A DNA stretch of 54,594 bases from Intrasporangiaceae bacterium (GCA_021324575.1 JAJPIW010000023.1:1-54594); one strand, 5' to 3'. Positions 42,951 to 52,018 are shown, counted from the stretch's first letter. Notes: generated by a model from the letters alone, not told the origin. Made by a program: numbers and translations.

Positions 42951-44318
42951 GTGTCAACTACCGCCCGCTGGGTGCCCGCGTGGTGGCGCGAGGTGTCGAT
43001 CGCCCTTTTCTGGGCCGTCCTCCTCGTCGTCACTGCCCTGTGGGTGGCCGGCGGAGGTGTGCAGGACCTCGGGACGGTCTCGGGCTTCCTGGACTCCACC
43101 GGCCGGCTGACCGGTCTGGTCGCCTCGGCGTTGCTCCTCGTCCAGGTCTTCCTGATGGCCCGGATCCCGTGGTTCGAGCAGGCCTGGGGTCAGGACCAGC
43201 TGGCCCGCACCCACCGGCTCGTCGGGTTCACGTCGTTCAACCTGCTGTGGGCGCACATCGTCCTCATCACCCTCGGCTACGCCGCCGGCAGCCCCAAGGG
43301 CCTCTGGGGAACGATCGTCGACTTCACCGTCGACTACCCGGGCATGCTTCTCGCCATCGCCGGTACCGTCGCCCTCTGCATGGTCGTCGTCACCTCGGTC
43401 AAGGCGGCCCGGAGGCGGCTGCGCTACGAGTCGTGGCACCTCATCCACCTCTACGGCTATCTCGGCGCCGGCCTCGCGCTCCCGCACCAGCTGTGGACCG
43501 GGACCGACTTCGTCGGCAACCTCGCGGCGACGGTCTTCTGGTGGACCCTGTATGCCGTGTGCCTGGCCGCCGTCCTCGTCTTCCGGGTCGGCGTCCCGTC
43601 TGTCCGGATGTGGCGCCACCGGCTGCGGGTCGTCGACGTCCGCGACGAGGCGCCCGGCGTGACCACCGTGACGGTCGGGGGTCCGCGGCTGGCCGGGCTG
43701 CCGGCATACGGCGGGCAGTTCTTCCAGTGGCGCTTCCTCGACGGCCCCGGCTGGACCCGGGCGAACCCGTACTCCCTCTCCGCGGCGCCCGACGGCCGGA
43801 CCCTGCGGTTCACCGCGGCGCACGCCGGTGAGGGCAGCGCGCGACTTGCCGGACTCCGGCCCGGCACAAGGGTTCTCGTCGAGGGACCCTACGGCCGGAT
43901 GCACGCCGGGACCCGGACCCGACGCAAGGTGCTGCTCATGGGCGCGGGCATCGGGATCACGCCGATGCGGGCCTTGCTCGAGGACCTGCCCCAGGCGCCC
44001 GGTGACGTGACCATCGTCCATCGGGTCGGGACCCGGGAGGACCTGGTCCTCGACCGCGAGATCGACGCGCTCGCCCGGGAGCGGGGCGCCCGCTACGTCC
44101 TCGTGGAGGGTCACCGCGCCCCCGGACGCGACTCGTGGCTGCCAGCGGCTGCGGGGCACCTGTCGGACACCGAGGCGCTGCGCCAGCTCTGTCCAGACGT
44201 CGCCGAGCGCGACGTCTACCTCTGCGGGGCACCCGCTTGGATGGACGCGGTCCGCCGGGCCGCTCGCGACGTCGGTGTGCCCGCCGACCACATCCACCTC
44301 GAACGCTTCACCTACTGA
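42951..44318 (+). CDS. Ferric reductase-like transmembrane haem/flavin oxidoreductase
   Basis: 455 residues. Six-helix ferric-reductase-like domain (~1-215) with histidines placed for haem b (THRLVGF, WAHIVL, WHLIHLYGY, ALPHQLW), then an FAD domain (ANPYSLSAAP, the RxYS-like motif near residue 264) and an NAD(P) domain (LLMGAGIGITPMRALLEDL near 326; YLCGAPAWMDAV near 424). It would move electrons from cytoplasmic NAD(P)H across the membrane. Followed by FMN-binding and ApbE genes that supply an extracytoplasmic acceptor. GTG start. Confidence 0.9.
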   Translation: MSTTARWVPAWWREVSIALFWAVLLVVTALWVAGGGVQDLGTVSGFLDSTGRLTGLVASALLLVQVFLMARIPWFEQAWGQDQLARTHRLVGFTSFNLLWAHIVLITLGYAAGSPKGLWGTIVDFTVDYPGMLLAIAGTVALCMVVVTSVKAARRRLRYESWHLIHLYGYLGAGLALPHQLWTGTDFVGNLAATVFWWTLYAVCLAAVLVFRVGVPSVRMWRHRLRVVDVRDEAPGVTTVTVGGPRLAGLPAYGGQFFQWRFLDGPGWTRANPYSLSAAPDGRTLRFTAAHAGEGSARLAGLRPGTRVLVEGPYGRMHAGTRTRRKVLLMGAGIGITPMRALLEDLPQAPGDVTIVHRVGTREDLVLDREIDALARERGARYVLVEGHRAPGRDSWLPAAAGHLSDTEALRQLCPDVAERDVYLCGAPAWMDAVRRAARDVGVPADHIHLERFTY

Positions 44319-44343
44319 GCTGGCGAAGCCAAGGAAGCCGACC

Positions 44344-44784
44344 ATGCGCCGCATCACCCTCTGGGCCCTCTCGACGGTCACCGTCGTCGTGCTGCTCTTC
44401 AGCTATCGGACCTCGACGTCGAGCCGGACCACCTCGTCCGTGGTGGCCGCCGGGACCACCGTCGCCGGCGGCGACCTAGCCTCGTCCGCCGCCGGTTCGA
44501 CCGGCGCCGCCAAGACCTTCACCGGTACCGCAGTCGACACCCGCTTCGGACCGGTCCAGGTCCAGATCACCGTCGTGGGCGGCAAGGTGACCAAGTCGGT
44601 CGCCACCCAGGTGCCGTGGAACGACCCGCGGGACCAGGAGATCAACTCCCAGGCCGTCCCCATCCTCAACCAGGAGGCGGTGCAGTCCCAGAGCGCCGAC
44701 ATCGACATGGTGAGCGGTGCGACCTTCACCTCCGACGGCTACCTCCAGTCGCTCCAGTCGGCTCTGGACCAGGCCAAGCTGTGA
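44344..44784 (+). CDS. Membrane-anchored FMN-binding domain protein
   Basis: 146 residues: one N-terminal helix (~5-21), a Ser/Thr/Ala linker, then an FMN_bind domain (~60-146). The flavinylation motif is DMVSGATFTS, where Thr127 in SGAT is the expected phosphoester attachment point for FMN. The protein would sit outside the membrane and accept electrons from the preceding reductase. ApbE, which performs the attachment, is encoded immediately downstream. Confidence 0.9.
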   Translation: MRRITLWALSTVTVVVLLFSYRTSTSSRTTSSVVAAGTTVAGGDLASSAAGSTGAAKTFTGTAVDTRFGPVQVQITVVGGKVTKSVATQVPWNDPRDQEINSQAVPILNQEAVQSQSADIDMVSGATFTSDGYLQSLQSALDQAKL

Positions 44785-45557
44785 CCGGTGCCCCGACCTC
44801 CGGTGGGGGGCGCCCGGCATACGGCACCCGCGCCTTCGTCGAGCAGGTCATGGGTATGCCGGTGAGCATCCACGTCCGTGCGGCGGACCCGGGTCGGGCC
44901 GACATCGCGACGGCCGTCGGCAACGCCTACGCGCACCTGCGGCGGGTGGACTCCGTCCTGAGTCCGTGGCACCACGACAGTGACCTGCTGCGGGTACGTC
45001 GGGGGGAGCTAGACCCCGCCGAGGCTCATCCCTGGCTGGCCGAGGTGACCGCCCTCGCTGCTGAGGCCGAGTCGGCGACGGGCGGTCTGTTCACCAGCCG
45101 GCTCACCGGACCCGACGGTTCGACCGGCTTCGACCCGACCGGTCTGGCCAAGGGTTGGGCCGTGGTGGGAGCGGCGGCCCACCTCGAGGTCGTCGACCGG
45201 ATCTCCTTCTGTGTCAACGCCGGTGGCGACCTGACCGTCGGCGTCGGGCGCAACCTCGCCGGCTTTTCATCGACCTGGAGAGTCGGTATCCAGGACCCTG
45301 TCGACCCGATGGCCGTTGTCGACGTCGTCGAGGTGAGCAGGGGAGCGGTGGCCACGTCGGGTGGCGCAGCCCGGGGTGCCCATGTCGTCGACCCGCGCAC
45401 CGGAGTGCCCGTCGACCGACCGGGTTCGGTGACCGTCATCGGCCCGGACCTGCTGTGGGCGGACGTCTGGGCGACGGCTGCCTGGGTGGACCCGTCGGAG
45501 GCGGCTCGCCGGATGTCCGCCAGCCACCCGGCATACGAGCTGCTCCGGCACCCCTGA
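44781..45557 (+). CDS. apbE: FAD:protein FMN transferase
   Basis: 258 residues. Transfers FMN from FAD to a Thr of exported proteins, using Mg. Seen: MGMPVSIHV near the N-terminus, DPTGLAKGWAVVGAA near 117, VNAGGDLTVG near 147, and ATSGGAARGAHVVDPRTG near 190 with the metal-binding Asp/Thr region. No clear signal peptide or lipobox, unusual for an enzyme expected to act outside, although short or cytoplasmic ApbE forms exist. The GTG overlaps the FMN-protein stop (GTGA), strongly coupling enzyme and substrate. Confidence 0.92.
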   Translation: MTGAPTSGGGRPAYGTRAFVEQVMGMPVSIHVRAADPGRADIATAVGNAYAHLRRVDSVLSPWHHDSDLLRVRRGELDPAEAHPWLAEVTALAAEAESATGGLFTSRLTGPDGSTGFDPTGLAKGWAVVGAAAHLEVVDRISFCVNAGGDLTVGVGRNLAGFSSTWRVGIQDPVDPMAVVDVVEVSRGAVATSGGAARGAHVVDPRTGVPVDRPGSVTVIGPDLLWADVWATAAWVDPSEAARRMSASHPAYELLRHP

Positions 45558-45569
45558 GACCCGGGCCGG

Positions 45570-47561
45570 TCAGCCCCCGTCGAGTGCCTCGACGAGGTCG
45601 GCGGCCGAGGTCACCGGCAGGTTGCAGACGAAGCCACGGCAGACGTATGCCGCGGATGCACCAGCCACGAGCGGCCGGTCGGCCAGCAGCGGGACGCCCG
45701 GGGCGTCCGGCAGCCCGTATGCCGTGACCAGACCGGGCGAGGGGTGGTGCCGGGCGATCCCGGCCAACCGCCGCGCGGTCTCGTCGTCCCCGACCACTGC
45801 CACCTGGAGCGGACCGGCCACTGCGGCCTCGGCGACGGCCAGGGTCCACCCGCCGAACCGCGGCTCGCGGGTGGCCAGGGCGGCGGCGGCCTCGAGGGCT
45901 CGCTCCGCCGCGTCGCGGTGTGCCGTGACGCCGGTGAGGGCAGCGTGGGTGAGGAGCGCCCCGGCGATGGCCGACTGGCCGGCGGGCTCGGCGTTGTCAC
46001 CATCGCTCCGAGGCCGGGTGAAGAGCCGCTCAGCATCGTCGGCGGTGTCGTACCAGACCCCGTCGGCATCGCGGAAGTGTTGCAGCGCAACGGAGATGAC
46101 GGTCCCGGCGACCTGGAGCCAGCGGGGCTCGCCGGTCGCCTGGTGGAGCGCGAGCAGGCCCTCGGCCAGGTTGCCGTGGTCGTCGAGGACCGCCGCAGCC
46201 GCTCCGACCACGCCGTCGCGGGAGGCCCTGCGGAGCCGGCCCTCGACGAGGTGGGTCTCGACGACGAAGGTGGCCGCGCGGCGCGCGGCGTCGAGGAGGT
46301 CGGGGCGGTCCAGGAGCACCCCGACGTCGGCCAGGGCGGCGATGGCCAGGCCGTTCCAGCTGGTGACCACCTTGTCGTCCCGGGCCGGTTGGGGGCGCTC
46401 GCTCCGGGCGGCGAGCAAGCGGGCCCGGGTGCCTTGCCACCACTGCTCGTCGTCCGGGTCGGCCCGCAGCTGCAGCGTCGAGGCGCCGGCCTCAAAGGTC
46501 CCGGCGTCGGTCACGGCGAAGAGACCAGCGGCTCGGGCGCCGTCCTCCGGACCGAGCGTGTCGGCGAGCTGGCCGGGGGTCCAGGCATAGGTCAGGCCCT
46601 CGTGGCTGTGACCGTCGACGACCGTGTCGGCATCGAGGGCAGAGGCGAACCCGCCACTCGGAGTGCCGAGGTCGTTGACGATGAAGTCCGCTGTCTCACA
46701 GGCGATTCGCGCAGCAAAGGGATCCTCGCCGAGGCGCGTCCGGTGCGCATACACCCGAGCCAGCTGGGCGTTGTCGTAGAGCATCTTCTCGAAGTGGGGG
46801 ACCACCCAGTCGGCATCGACGGAGTACCGCGCGAAACCGCCGGCGAGCTGGTCGTACATCCCGCCCCGCCCCATCGCCTGCAGGGTGCCGTCGAGCATGC
46901 TGAGCGCGGGCTCGGAGCCGGTCCGCGCGTGGTGTCGGACGAGGAGCTCCAGGACCATCGAGGGCGGGAACTTGGGTGCGGACCCGAACCCTCCGCGAGC
47001 GCCGTCGAAGGTGAGAGCCAGCCGCCCCACGGCGGCCGCCAACGCGTCGGCGGCGAGCGGCCCCGGCGTGGGCGGAGCGCTGAGTGACCGCAGCTGCTCG
47101 GCGATGCGCCCACTGGACCGGTCGACGTCCTCGCGCCGGGTCCGCCACACCTGGCCGGCGTTGGCGAGCAGGGCGAGGAACTGGGCGCGCGGGAAGTACG
47201 TGCCGGCGAAGAAGGGGTCGCCGGAGGGGGTCAGCAGGCAGGTCATCGGCCAGCCGCCGGCGCCGGTGAGCGCGGTCGTGGCGGCCATGTAGACGGCGTC
47301 GATGTCCGGCCGCTCCTCGCGGTCGACCTTGACGGCCACGAACCCGGTGTTCAGTGCCGCCGCGACCTCGGGGTCCTCGAAGGACTCGTGCGCCATGACA
47401 TGGCACCAGTGGCACGCGGCATACCCGACGGAGAGCAGGACCGGAACGTCACGCCGACGGGCCTCGGCGAACGCCTCGCCGGACCATTCCCACCAGTCGA
47501 CGGGGTTGTCCTTGTGCTGCAGGAGATACGGGCTGGTCGCCTGCGCGAGTCGGTTCGCCAT
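45570..47561 (-). CDS. DUF255 thioredoxin-domain protein (YyaL/SSP411 family)
   Basis: 663 residues. N-terminal thioredoxin-like domain with CHWC (Cys50-Cys53, [16 protein letters not shown]) and the family opening [21 protein letters not shown]; the rest is a six-hairpin glycosidase-like alpha/alpha barrel ([37 protein letters not shown]). Widely conserved from bacteria to mammals; the biochemical role is not settled. The start is the ATG at 47561; a TTG four codons earlier is also possible. Convergent with apbE. Confidence 0.92.
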   Translation of the reverse strand: MANRLAQATSPYLLQHKDNPVDWWEWSGEAFAEARRRDVPVLLSVGYAACHWCHVMAHESFEDPEVAAALNTGFVAVKVDREERPDIDAVYMAATTALTGAGGWPMTCLLTPSGDPFFAGTYFPRAQFLALLANAGQVWRTRREDVDRSSGRIAEQLRSLSAPPTPGPLAADALAAAVGRLALTFDGARGGFGSAPKFPPSMVLELLVRHHARTGSEPALSMLDGTLQAMGRGGMYDQLAGGFARYSVDADWVVPHFEKMLYDNAQLARVYAHRTRLGEDPFAARIACETADFIVNDLGTPSGGFASALDADTVVDGHSHEGLTYAWTPGQLADTLGPEDGARAAGLFAVTDAGTFEAGASTLQLRADPDDEQWWQGTRARLLAARSERPQPARDDKVVTSWNGLAIAALADVGVLLDRPDLLDAARRAATFVVETHLVEGRLRRASRDGVVGAAAAVLDDHGNLAEGLLALHQATGEPRWLQVAGTVISVALQHFRDADGVWYDTADDAERLFTRPRSDGDNAEPAGQSAIAGALLTHAALTGVTAHRDAAERALEAAAALATREPRFGGWTLAVAEAAVAGPLQVAVVGDDETARRLAGIARHHPSPGLVTAYGLPDAPGVPLLADRPLVAGASAAYVCRGFVCNLPVTSAADLVEALDGG

Positions 47562-47611
47562 GGGGCAAGACAAGCAGACCCGCGGCGGCGGACTCGGTCA
47601 GGGCATCCGGA

Positions 47612-47671
47612 TCGAGCGATCACGACATGCGGGGACGCCTGCGGGGAGCCCCGCATGTCGTGATCGCTCGA
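47612..47671. repeat. Perfect 23-bp inverted repeat
   Basis: Arms 47612-47634 and 47649-47671 are exact complements (inner end CATGCGGGG / CCCCGCATG), loop 14 bases. It lies between two minus-strand genes, 20 bases past the kinase stop at 47692. There is no T-run. It could be a terminator, but its length suggests a REP- or MITE-like element. Confidence 0.8.
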
Positions 47672-47691
47672 CTCAGGGGCTGCGCGGCGTC

Positions 47692-48600
47692 TCAGCCCTC
47701 CAGCGACTTGGCGAGCGCGATGTGCAGGCTCGCGCTCTGCGGGTCGTCGCGGCTGGCCGCTGCGGCGGCCTCGACTGTCGCCGCGAAGATGGTCCACAGC
47801 CGCGCCGCCTGCTCGTCGATGCCGGCCGCCTCGCAGGTCACGTCGACTCGTCGCCGCACCGACCAGCGGAACGACGATCCGGTGCCCATCTCCTCGGTTC
47901 GGTTGCGTAGCAACGGGATCAGCTCGATACCGGGATGCCCGGCCATCGGCTTGGGATCGATGGCGAGCCACGGCTCACGCTCGGCACCGAGGACGTTCTC
48001 GTAGTGCAGGTCGGTGTGCAGCAGGGTCGCGTCGCACGACGGGTCGCTCGAGAGGTCGGCGAAGATCCCGGCCGCCCGGGCGACGAGCCGACGGGGGAGC
48101 AGGTCTCCGGCGTGCTGCATCTGCGAGACCTGCCTCGCCCCGACCTCCGACAGGCGACGGATCGTGGGCGGCGCGGTGACGTGCAACCGGGCGAGCAGCC
48201 CACCGACGACCTCACAGGCCTCCTCGACCCACATCGTCGACAGGTCGTGGGACGGGTCGAGCGCCTCCAGGAGCAGCGCTCCACGGGCAGGGTCCGCGGC
48301 ATACAGACGAACAGCGCCGTTCCCGGCCCAGTGCCGCAGCGCGAGGTGTTCGCCGGCCGCCTCGTCGTGCGGCCAGCCGATCTTGCACGCGAGGCGCTGA
48401 CCGTCACGCTCCACCGGGATGACGACCGCGGTCCAGCCGTTCATCGGCGCCCCAGCGGGGGACAGCGACCACTCCGCCATGACCTCGTCGACAAGGCCGG
48501 GCAGTCTCCGCAGCCACGTCGTCCCGTCGGGGCCGCCCTCGGACGGCACGCCCGTGAGCAGGTCGATGAGCGCCTGCGGGACGAGCGAGTGAGGCGTCAC
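47692..48600 (-). CDS. Aminoglycoside/hydroxyurea phosphotransferase family (APH(6)-like) kinase
   Basis: 302 residues with the PF04655-type pattern: MNGWTAVVIPVERDGQRLACKIGWP (ATP lobe, Lys near 73), LLEALDPSHDL, catalytic loop LLHTDLHYENVL (His195, Asp197) and WLAIDPKPMAGHP (Asp215). Named relatives phosphorylate streptomycin at the 6-position or hydroxyurea, but many chromosomal copies have no known resistance role. GTG start overlapping the upstream DUF4439 stop (GTGA), so coupled to it. Call it a kinase of unproven substrate. Confidence 0.86.
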   Translation of the reverse strand: MTPHSLVPQALIDLLTGVPSEGGPDGTTWLRRLPGLVDEVMAEWSLSPAGAPMNGWTAVVIPVERDGQRLACKIGWPHDEAAGEHLALRHWAGNGAVRLYAADPARGALLLEALDPSHDLSTMWVEEACEVVGGLLARLHVTAPPTIRRLSEVGARQVSQMQHAGDLLPRRLVARAAGIFADLSSDPSCDATLLHTDLHYENVLGAEREPWLAIDPKPMAGHPGIELIPLLRNRTEEMGTGSSFRWSVRRRVDVTCEAAGIDEQAARLWTIFAATVEAAAAASRDDPQSASLHIALAKSLEG

Positions 48601-49685
48601 GGAGTTGTCATGCCCGGGAACGGCACGAGCGCGCCACCCCAGTCGTGCACGAGGACCTCGACCTGCCCGAGCCAGCCCACGAGGTCGAGGAACGGCACCG
48701 GGCCCTGTGCTGCGGCACCGAGTCCGGACCCGTATGCCGCGCGCAGCCTCAGCGCGAGCCGGCCGGCGAGCCGCCGGGCCAGGGCCGGGGTCGTCACGGT
48801 GAAGGGGAGCGGGTAGCCCACGGGGGCCGGAGGTGCCTGGGCGGGCAGGGCCGCCTCCTGCTCGGACTGGATCGCGGTCAGCGTCGCCAGGGTCCGCAGC
48901 GCGAGGGCTCGGCCGGCCTTGTCACCCTGCGCGGCAACCACCTCGAAGCCGTAGACCGCGCTGCGGGTGGCCCCCAGCAGGGCCAGGAGGTCGGCTGCCG
49001 GCCAGCGCCCGCCGGGGGCGCGCGTAGTTGCCTCGGCTGATGGCGATGCGGTCGCCGAAGGCGCGGTGGTGGTGGGGGCGGTACTGGCCGTGCCCGTGCT
49101 CGACCCGGCCGGTCCCAGCCGGGGCGTGGTCCCGCCGAGGACCGCAGCTGCTGCATAGTGCTGGGCGAGGGTCGCGGCCACAGTCGCCAGCAACGGTGCC
49201 GGCGCCGCGGCCAGTGCGGGAGCGTCGACGAGCGGGCTGCGCTCCAGGGCGGTGATGGTCGCCCCCGCGGTGGCGGTCGCCCCCACAGTCGCGGTCGGGC
49301 CAGCGGTCGCGCCCGTCGTCACTGGCGTCGGAGCCGCCGCGGCGATGAGGTCGGCGGGCACGTGCGCGTCGCCCAGCAGGGCCGCGACGACCTCGGCCTG
49401 TTGGTGGTGGATCGTGGCGAGCACGGGGGCCAGGGCGACCTGCGGCCCCGTCTTCCAGGTGGCAACGGCGGCAGCGAGCTCCCGGCTGTTTCGGAGCAGG
49501 GCCAGCAGTACGGTCTCGCCGCCGATCGGAGTCCGGCGCGGTACGAGCGGGACGTGTGGAGCGTCGTCCTCCAGGTGGATTCCGCACCCCGCCAGGGTCA
49601 GACTGCTGACTCCGACCGCCCCGAGGAGCAGGCCCCGACGGCCGAGCGACACCGGGCCGCGCGGCATACGGGTCGGCTCGGGCAT
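48597..49685 (-). CDS. DUF4439 ferritin-like lipoprotein
   Basis: 362 residues. Tat-like lipoprotein signal RRGLLLGAVGVSSLTLAGC (Cys near 34). Residues ~60-190 and ~230-362 hold four-helix ferritin-like segments (LLRNSRELAAAVATWKTG, LATIHHQQAEVVAALLGD; LLALLGATRSAVYGFEVVAA). The domain sits next to rimP in other actinobacteria. Between the segments is an Ala/Thr-rich low-complexity stretch. The iron-binding residues are not obvious. An octamer overlaps the in-frame ATG seven codons in (49667), an alternative start with a better spacing to RR. Confidence 0.85.
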   Translation of the reverse strand: MPEPTRMPRGPVSLGRRGLLLGAVGVSSLTLAGCGIHLEDDAPHVPLVPRRTPIGGETVLLALLRNSRELAAAVATWKTGPQVALAPVLATIHHQQAEVVAALLGDAHVPADLIAAAAPTPVTTGATAGPTATVGATATAGATITALERSPLVDAPALAAAPAPLLATVAATLAQHYAAAAVLGGTTPRLGPAGSSTGTASTAPTTTAPSATASPSAEATTRAPGGRWPAADLLALLGATRSAVYGFEVVAAQGDKAGRALALRTLATLTAIQSEQEAALPAQAPPAPVGYPLPFTVTTPALARRLAGRLALRLRAAYGSGLGAAAQGPVPFLDLVGWLGQVEVLVHDWGGALVPFPGMTTP

Positions 49686-49764
49686 GGCGTCGATGATGGC
49701 ACGACCGCCGCAGGCTCGGTGTGCGCCGCACCTGCGCCGCTGGTTAGAGTGGGCGCAGCAGGAC

Positions 49765-49783
49765 GAGAACTTCCGAGAACTTC
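49765..49783 (+). promoter_or_regulatory. Tandem GAGAACTTC in the rimP leader
   Basis: GAGAACTTC at 49765-49773 and 49775-49783, 10 bases apart, between a -10-like TAGAGT (49745-49750) and the rimP ATG at 49802. They lie in the expected 5' untranslated RNA, so could be DNA or RNA signals for the rimP-nusA-infB operon. Confidence 0.35.
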
Positions 49784-49801
49784 ACAGAGAGGCCATTTCC
49801 G

Positions 49802-50374
49802 ATGACATCAACGGACCGGATCCGGCCTCTCGTGGAGCCCGGCCTGGCCGACCTCGGCCTCCTCGTCGACGACCTCACCATCACCCCCGCGGGCAGGCGC
49901 CGCGTCGTACGGGTGGCCGTCGACCGGGCCATCCGGACCGACGGCGACACGACCGAGCCCAGCAAGCCGCTCACCCTCGACGAGGTCGCTGACGCCACCC
50001 GGGTGGTCGGGGCGGCCCTGGACGAGAGCGATGCCATGGGCGCCCAGCCCTACGTCCTGGAGGTCACCTCTCCCGGTGTCGACCGGCCGCTGCGCGAGCC
50101 ACGCCACTACCGGCGCAACGTCGGCCGGCTGGTCGCCGTGACGCCCCTCGAGGGCGTGGCCGTCACCGGCCGGGTCGTCCGGGCCGGGGCTGAGTCCGTC
50201 ACGCTCGTCGTCGAGGGGGCCGAGACGACCATCCCGTATGCCGAGGTGTCCCGGGCCGTGGTCCAGGTCGAGTTCACCCGGCCGGCCGGAGCCGATGACG
50301 ACGACGAGGACCTGGACGAGGACCTGGCGGGGGCCGAGCACGACGACGACGTAGACGACCCCGAGGAGAACTGA
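49802..50374 (+). CDS. rimP: Ribosome maturation factor RimP
   Basis: 190 residues; assists maturation of the 30S subunit. RimP N-domain (~1-85, [24 protein letters not shown]), then the conserved [22 protein letters not shown] near residue 83 and an SH3-like C-domain. The C-terminus is a highly acidic tail ([11 protein letters not shown]) of about 25 residues. Stop and nusA start overlap (TGATG). First gene of the rimP-nusA-ylxR-infB operon. Confidence 0.96.
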   Translation: MTSTDRIRPLVEPGLADLGLLVDDLTITPAGRRRVVRVAVDRAIRTDGDTTEPSKPLTLDEVADATRVVGAALDESDAMGAQPYVLEVTSPGVDRPLREPRHYRRNVGRLVAVTPLEGVAVTGRVVRAGAESVTLVVEGAETTIPYAEVSRAVVQVEFTRPAGADDDDEDLDEDLAGAEHDDDVDDPEEN

Positions 50375-51480
50375 TGGACATCGACCTGGCCGCCCTGCGA
50401 GCCCTCGAGCGCGAGCGTGACATCTCGATGGCCGTGCTCATCCCGGCCATCGAGCAGGCCCTGCTCCTTGCCTACCAGCGGACCGACGGGTCGTTCCACA
50501 ACGCCCGCGTCGAGCTGGACCGCAAGACCGGCCACGTCGTCGTGTGGGCCCGGGAGGAGCTCGAGGTCCCGGTCGACGACGAGCCGGCCGTCACCCACGC
50601 GGGCACCCACGACACCCTTGGCGACGGCGACCCGTCCGCCGACGGCGAGCGGGCGGCGTACGGATCGGACGAGGACGAGGCGCCCGGCCCCAGGGTCCGC
50701 CGCGAGTACGGCCCCGAGTTCGACGACACCCCGACCGGCTTCGGCCGGGTCGCGGCGGCGACCGCCCGGCAGGTCATCCTGCAGCGGCTGCGCGACATCG
50801 AGGACGACGCCGTGATGGGTGACTTCAAGGGTCGCGAGGGCGACGTCATCGCCGGGGTCATCCAGCAGAGCTCGGACCCGCGGATCGTGACCGTCGACTT
50901 CGGCAGCGTCGAGGGGATCCTGCCGGCGGCCGAGCAGGTGCCGGGGGAGAAGTACGTCCACGGGCAGCGGCTGCGGACCTTCGTCGTGTCGGTGCGCCGC
51001 GGCCCGCGAGGGCCGCAGATCGGCCTGTCGCGCACCCATCCCAACCTGGTGCGCAAGCTGTTCGCCCTCGAGGTGCCCGAGATCGCCGACGGCACCGTGG
51101 AGATCATGGCGCTGGCCCGCGAGGCGGGCCACCGCACCAAGATCGCAGTGCACTCCAAGGTGCCGGGCGTCAACGCCAAGGGCGCGTGCATCGGCCCGAT
51201 GGGTGCCCGCGTGCGGGCCGTGATGACCGAGCTGCACGGGGAGAAGATCGACATCGTCGACTGGTCCGAGGACCCCGCCACCTTCGTCGCGGCCGCCTTG
51301 TCGCCGTCGCGGGTGGAGTCCGTGGAGATCGTCGACCGGCAGCTGCGCGCGGCGCGGGTCATCGTGCCCGACTACCAGCTGTCGCTGGCGATCGGCAAGG
51401 AGGGCCAGAACGCCCGCCTCGCCGCCAAGCTGACCGGCTGGCGGATCGACATCCGCCCCGACACCCAGCCGCCCGCCTGA
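50374..51480 (+). CDS. nusA: Transcription termination/antitermination factor NusA
   Basis: 368 residues. N-terminal RNA-polymerase-binding domain ([34 protein letters not shown]), interrupted by an acidic insert (~70-125), then S1 ([20 protein letters not shown]) and two KH domains ([39 protein letters not shown]). Lacks the acidic C-terminal repeats of E. coli NusA, as is normal in actinobacteria. Modulates pausing, termination and rRNA antitermination. Confidence 0.97.
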   Translation: MDIDLAALRALERERDISMAVLIPAIEQALLLAYQRTDGSFHNARVELDRKTGHVVVWAREELEVPVDDEPAVTHAGTHDTLGDGDPSADGERAAYGSDEDEAPGPRVRREYGPEFDDTPTGFGRVAAATARQVILQRLRDIEDDAVMGDFKGREGDVIAGVIQQSSDPRIVTVDFGSVEGILPAAEQVPGEKYVHGQRLRTFVVSVRRGPRGPQIGLSRTHPNLVRKLFALEVPEIADGTVEIMALAREAGHRTKIAVHSKVPGVNAKGACIGPMGARVRAVMTELHGEKIDIVDWSEDPATFVAAALSPSRVESVEIVDRQLRAARVIVPDYQLSLAIGKEGQNARLAAKLTGWRIDIRPDTQPPA

Positions 51481-51496
51481 CCCCCGGCGCGCCTCC

Positions 51497-51570
51497 AAGT
51501 TATCGGGTTCTCGGGGTTGTTGGCTCCGCGCCCGAGTTTCCTTCTCGGGTGACCAGGCAACTTGTCGGGT
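51497..51570. repeat. AAGTTATCGGGT-family element (copy 3)
   Basis: AAGTTATCGGGTTCTCGGGG begins at 51497, identical for 20 bases to the element at 3440. An AACTTGTCGGGT variant follows at 51559. Inner CCCGAG/CTCGGG can pair. It lies in the 161-base nusA-ylxR gap. Confidence 0.65.
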
Positions 51571-51630
51571 GCGCTCGGCCGGCGAAACGGGCCCGGGAGA
51601 GGCGCGGTGCGGCATACGCGCCAAAGTCTG

Positions 51631-51636
51631 TAGACT
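51631..51636 (+). promoter_or_regulatory. -10-like TAGACT before ylxR
   Basis: TAGACT is 5 bases from the GTG at 51642. GGAG is too close to the GTG (1 base) to act as a ribosome site, so a leaderless start is likely, giving ylxR-infB a second promoter. Confidence 0.45.
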
Positions 51637-51641
51637 GGAGC

Positions 51642-51983
51642 GTGACCGACCGGACTGGACTCCCAGGCCCGACCCGCACCTGTGTGGGTTGTCGTCAGCG
51701 GGATAGCCGGTCGGCACTCCTGCGAGTGGTCGTCGGAACAGGCCCGGGTGGGGCACAAGCCCTCCTTCCTGATCCGGCGCGTCGAGCTCAGGGCCGCGGC
51801 GCCTCGCTGCATCCCACGCTCGGCTGCTTCGAGCAAGCCATCCGTCGTCGGGCCTTCGGGCGTGCGCTGCGTGTCAGCGTGCCGCTCGACCCGGCACCGG
51901 TCCTGGCCCACCTCGAAGGCCTCGCGCAGCAACCGTCCGATGCAAGAACCGAGAGCGGGTTTATCGCTATGAGCACCCGATGA
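51642..51983 (+). CDS. ylxR: YlxR/DUF448 family RNA-binding protein
   Basis: 113 residues. The signature TRTCVGCRQRDSRSALLRVVV at the N-terminus (CxxC and the arginine-rich patch) and GRGASLHPTLGCFEQAIRRRAFGRAL define the family. Basic, probably RNA- or nucleoid-binding; always between nusA and infB. Starts with GTG; an unusually long nusA-ylxR gap (161 bases) holds a repeat element. Confidence 0.9.
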   Translation: MTDRTGLPGPTRTCVGCRQRDSRSALLRVVVGTGPGGAQALLPDPARRAQGRGASLHPTLGCFEQAIRRRAFGRALRVSVPLDPAPVLAHLEGLAQQPSDARTESGFIAMSTR

Positions 51984-52018
51984 GTACTCAGTAATGAGCA
52001 CTACCCAGTCTTAAGACG
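51970..52018 (+). promoter_or_regulatory. infB leader with ATGAG repeats and a palindrome
   Basis: ATGAGCAC (51970), ATGAGTAC (51981) and ATGAGCAC (51995) lie around the ylxR stop. GTCTTAAGAC (52009-52018) is a perfect palindrome 40 bases before the infB GTG. Function unknown. Confidence 0.35.

Noticed and set aside
47692-48600. A true antibiotic-resistance determinant
   Set aside because: The fold matches the APH(6)/hydroxyurea kinase family, but the gene is coupled to a DUF4439 lipoprotein in a core neighbourhood and no mobile element is near. Resistance cannot be claimed.
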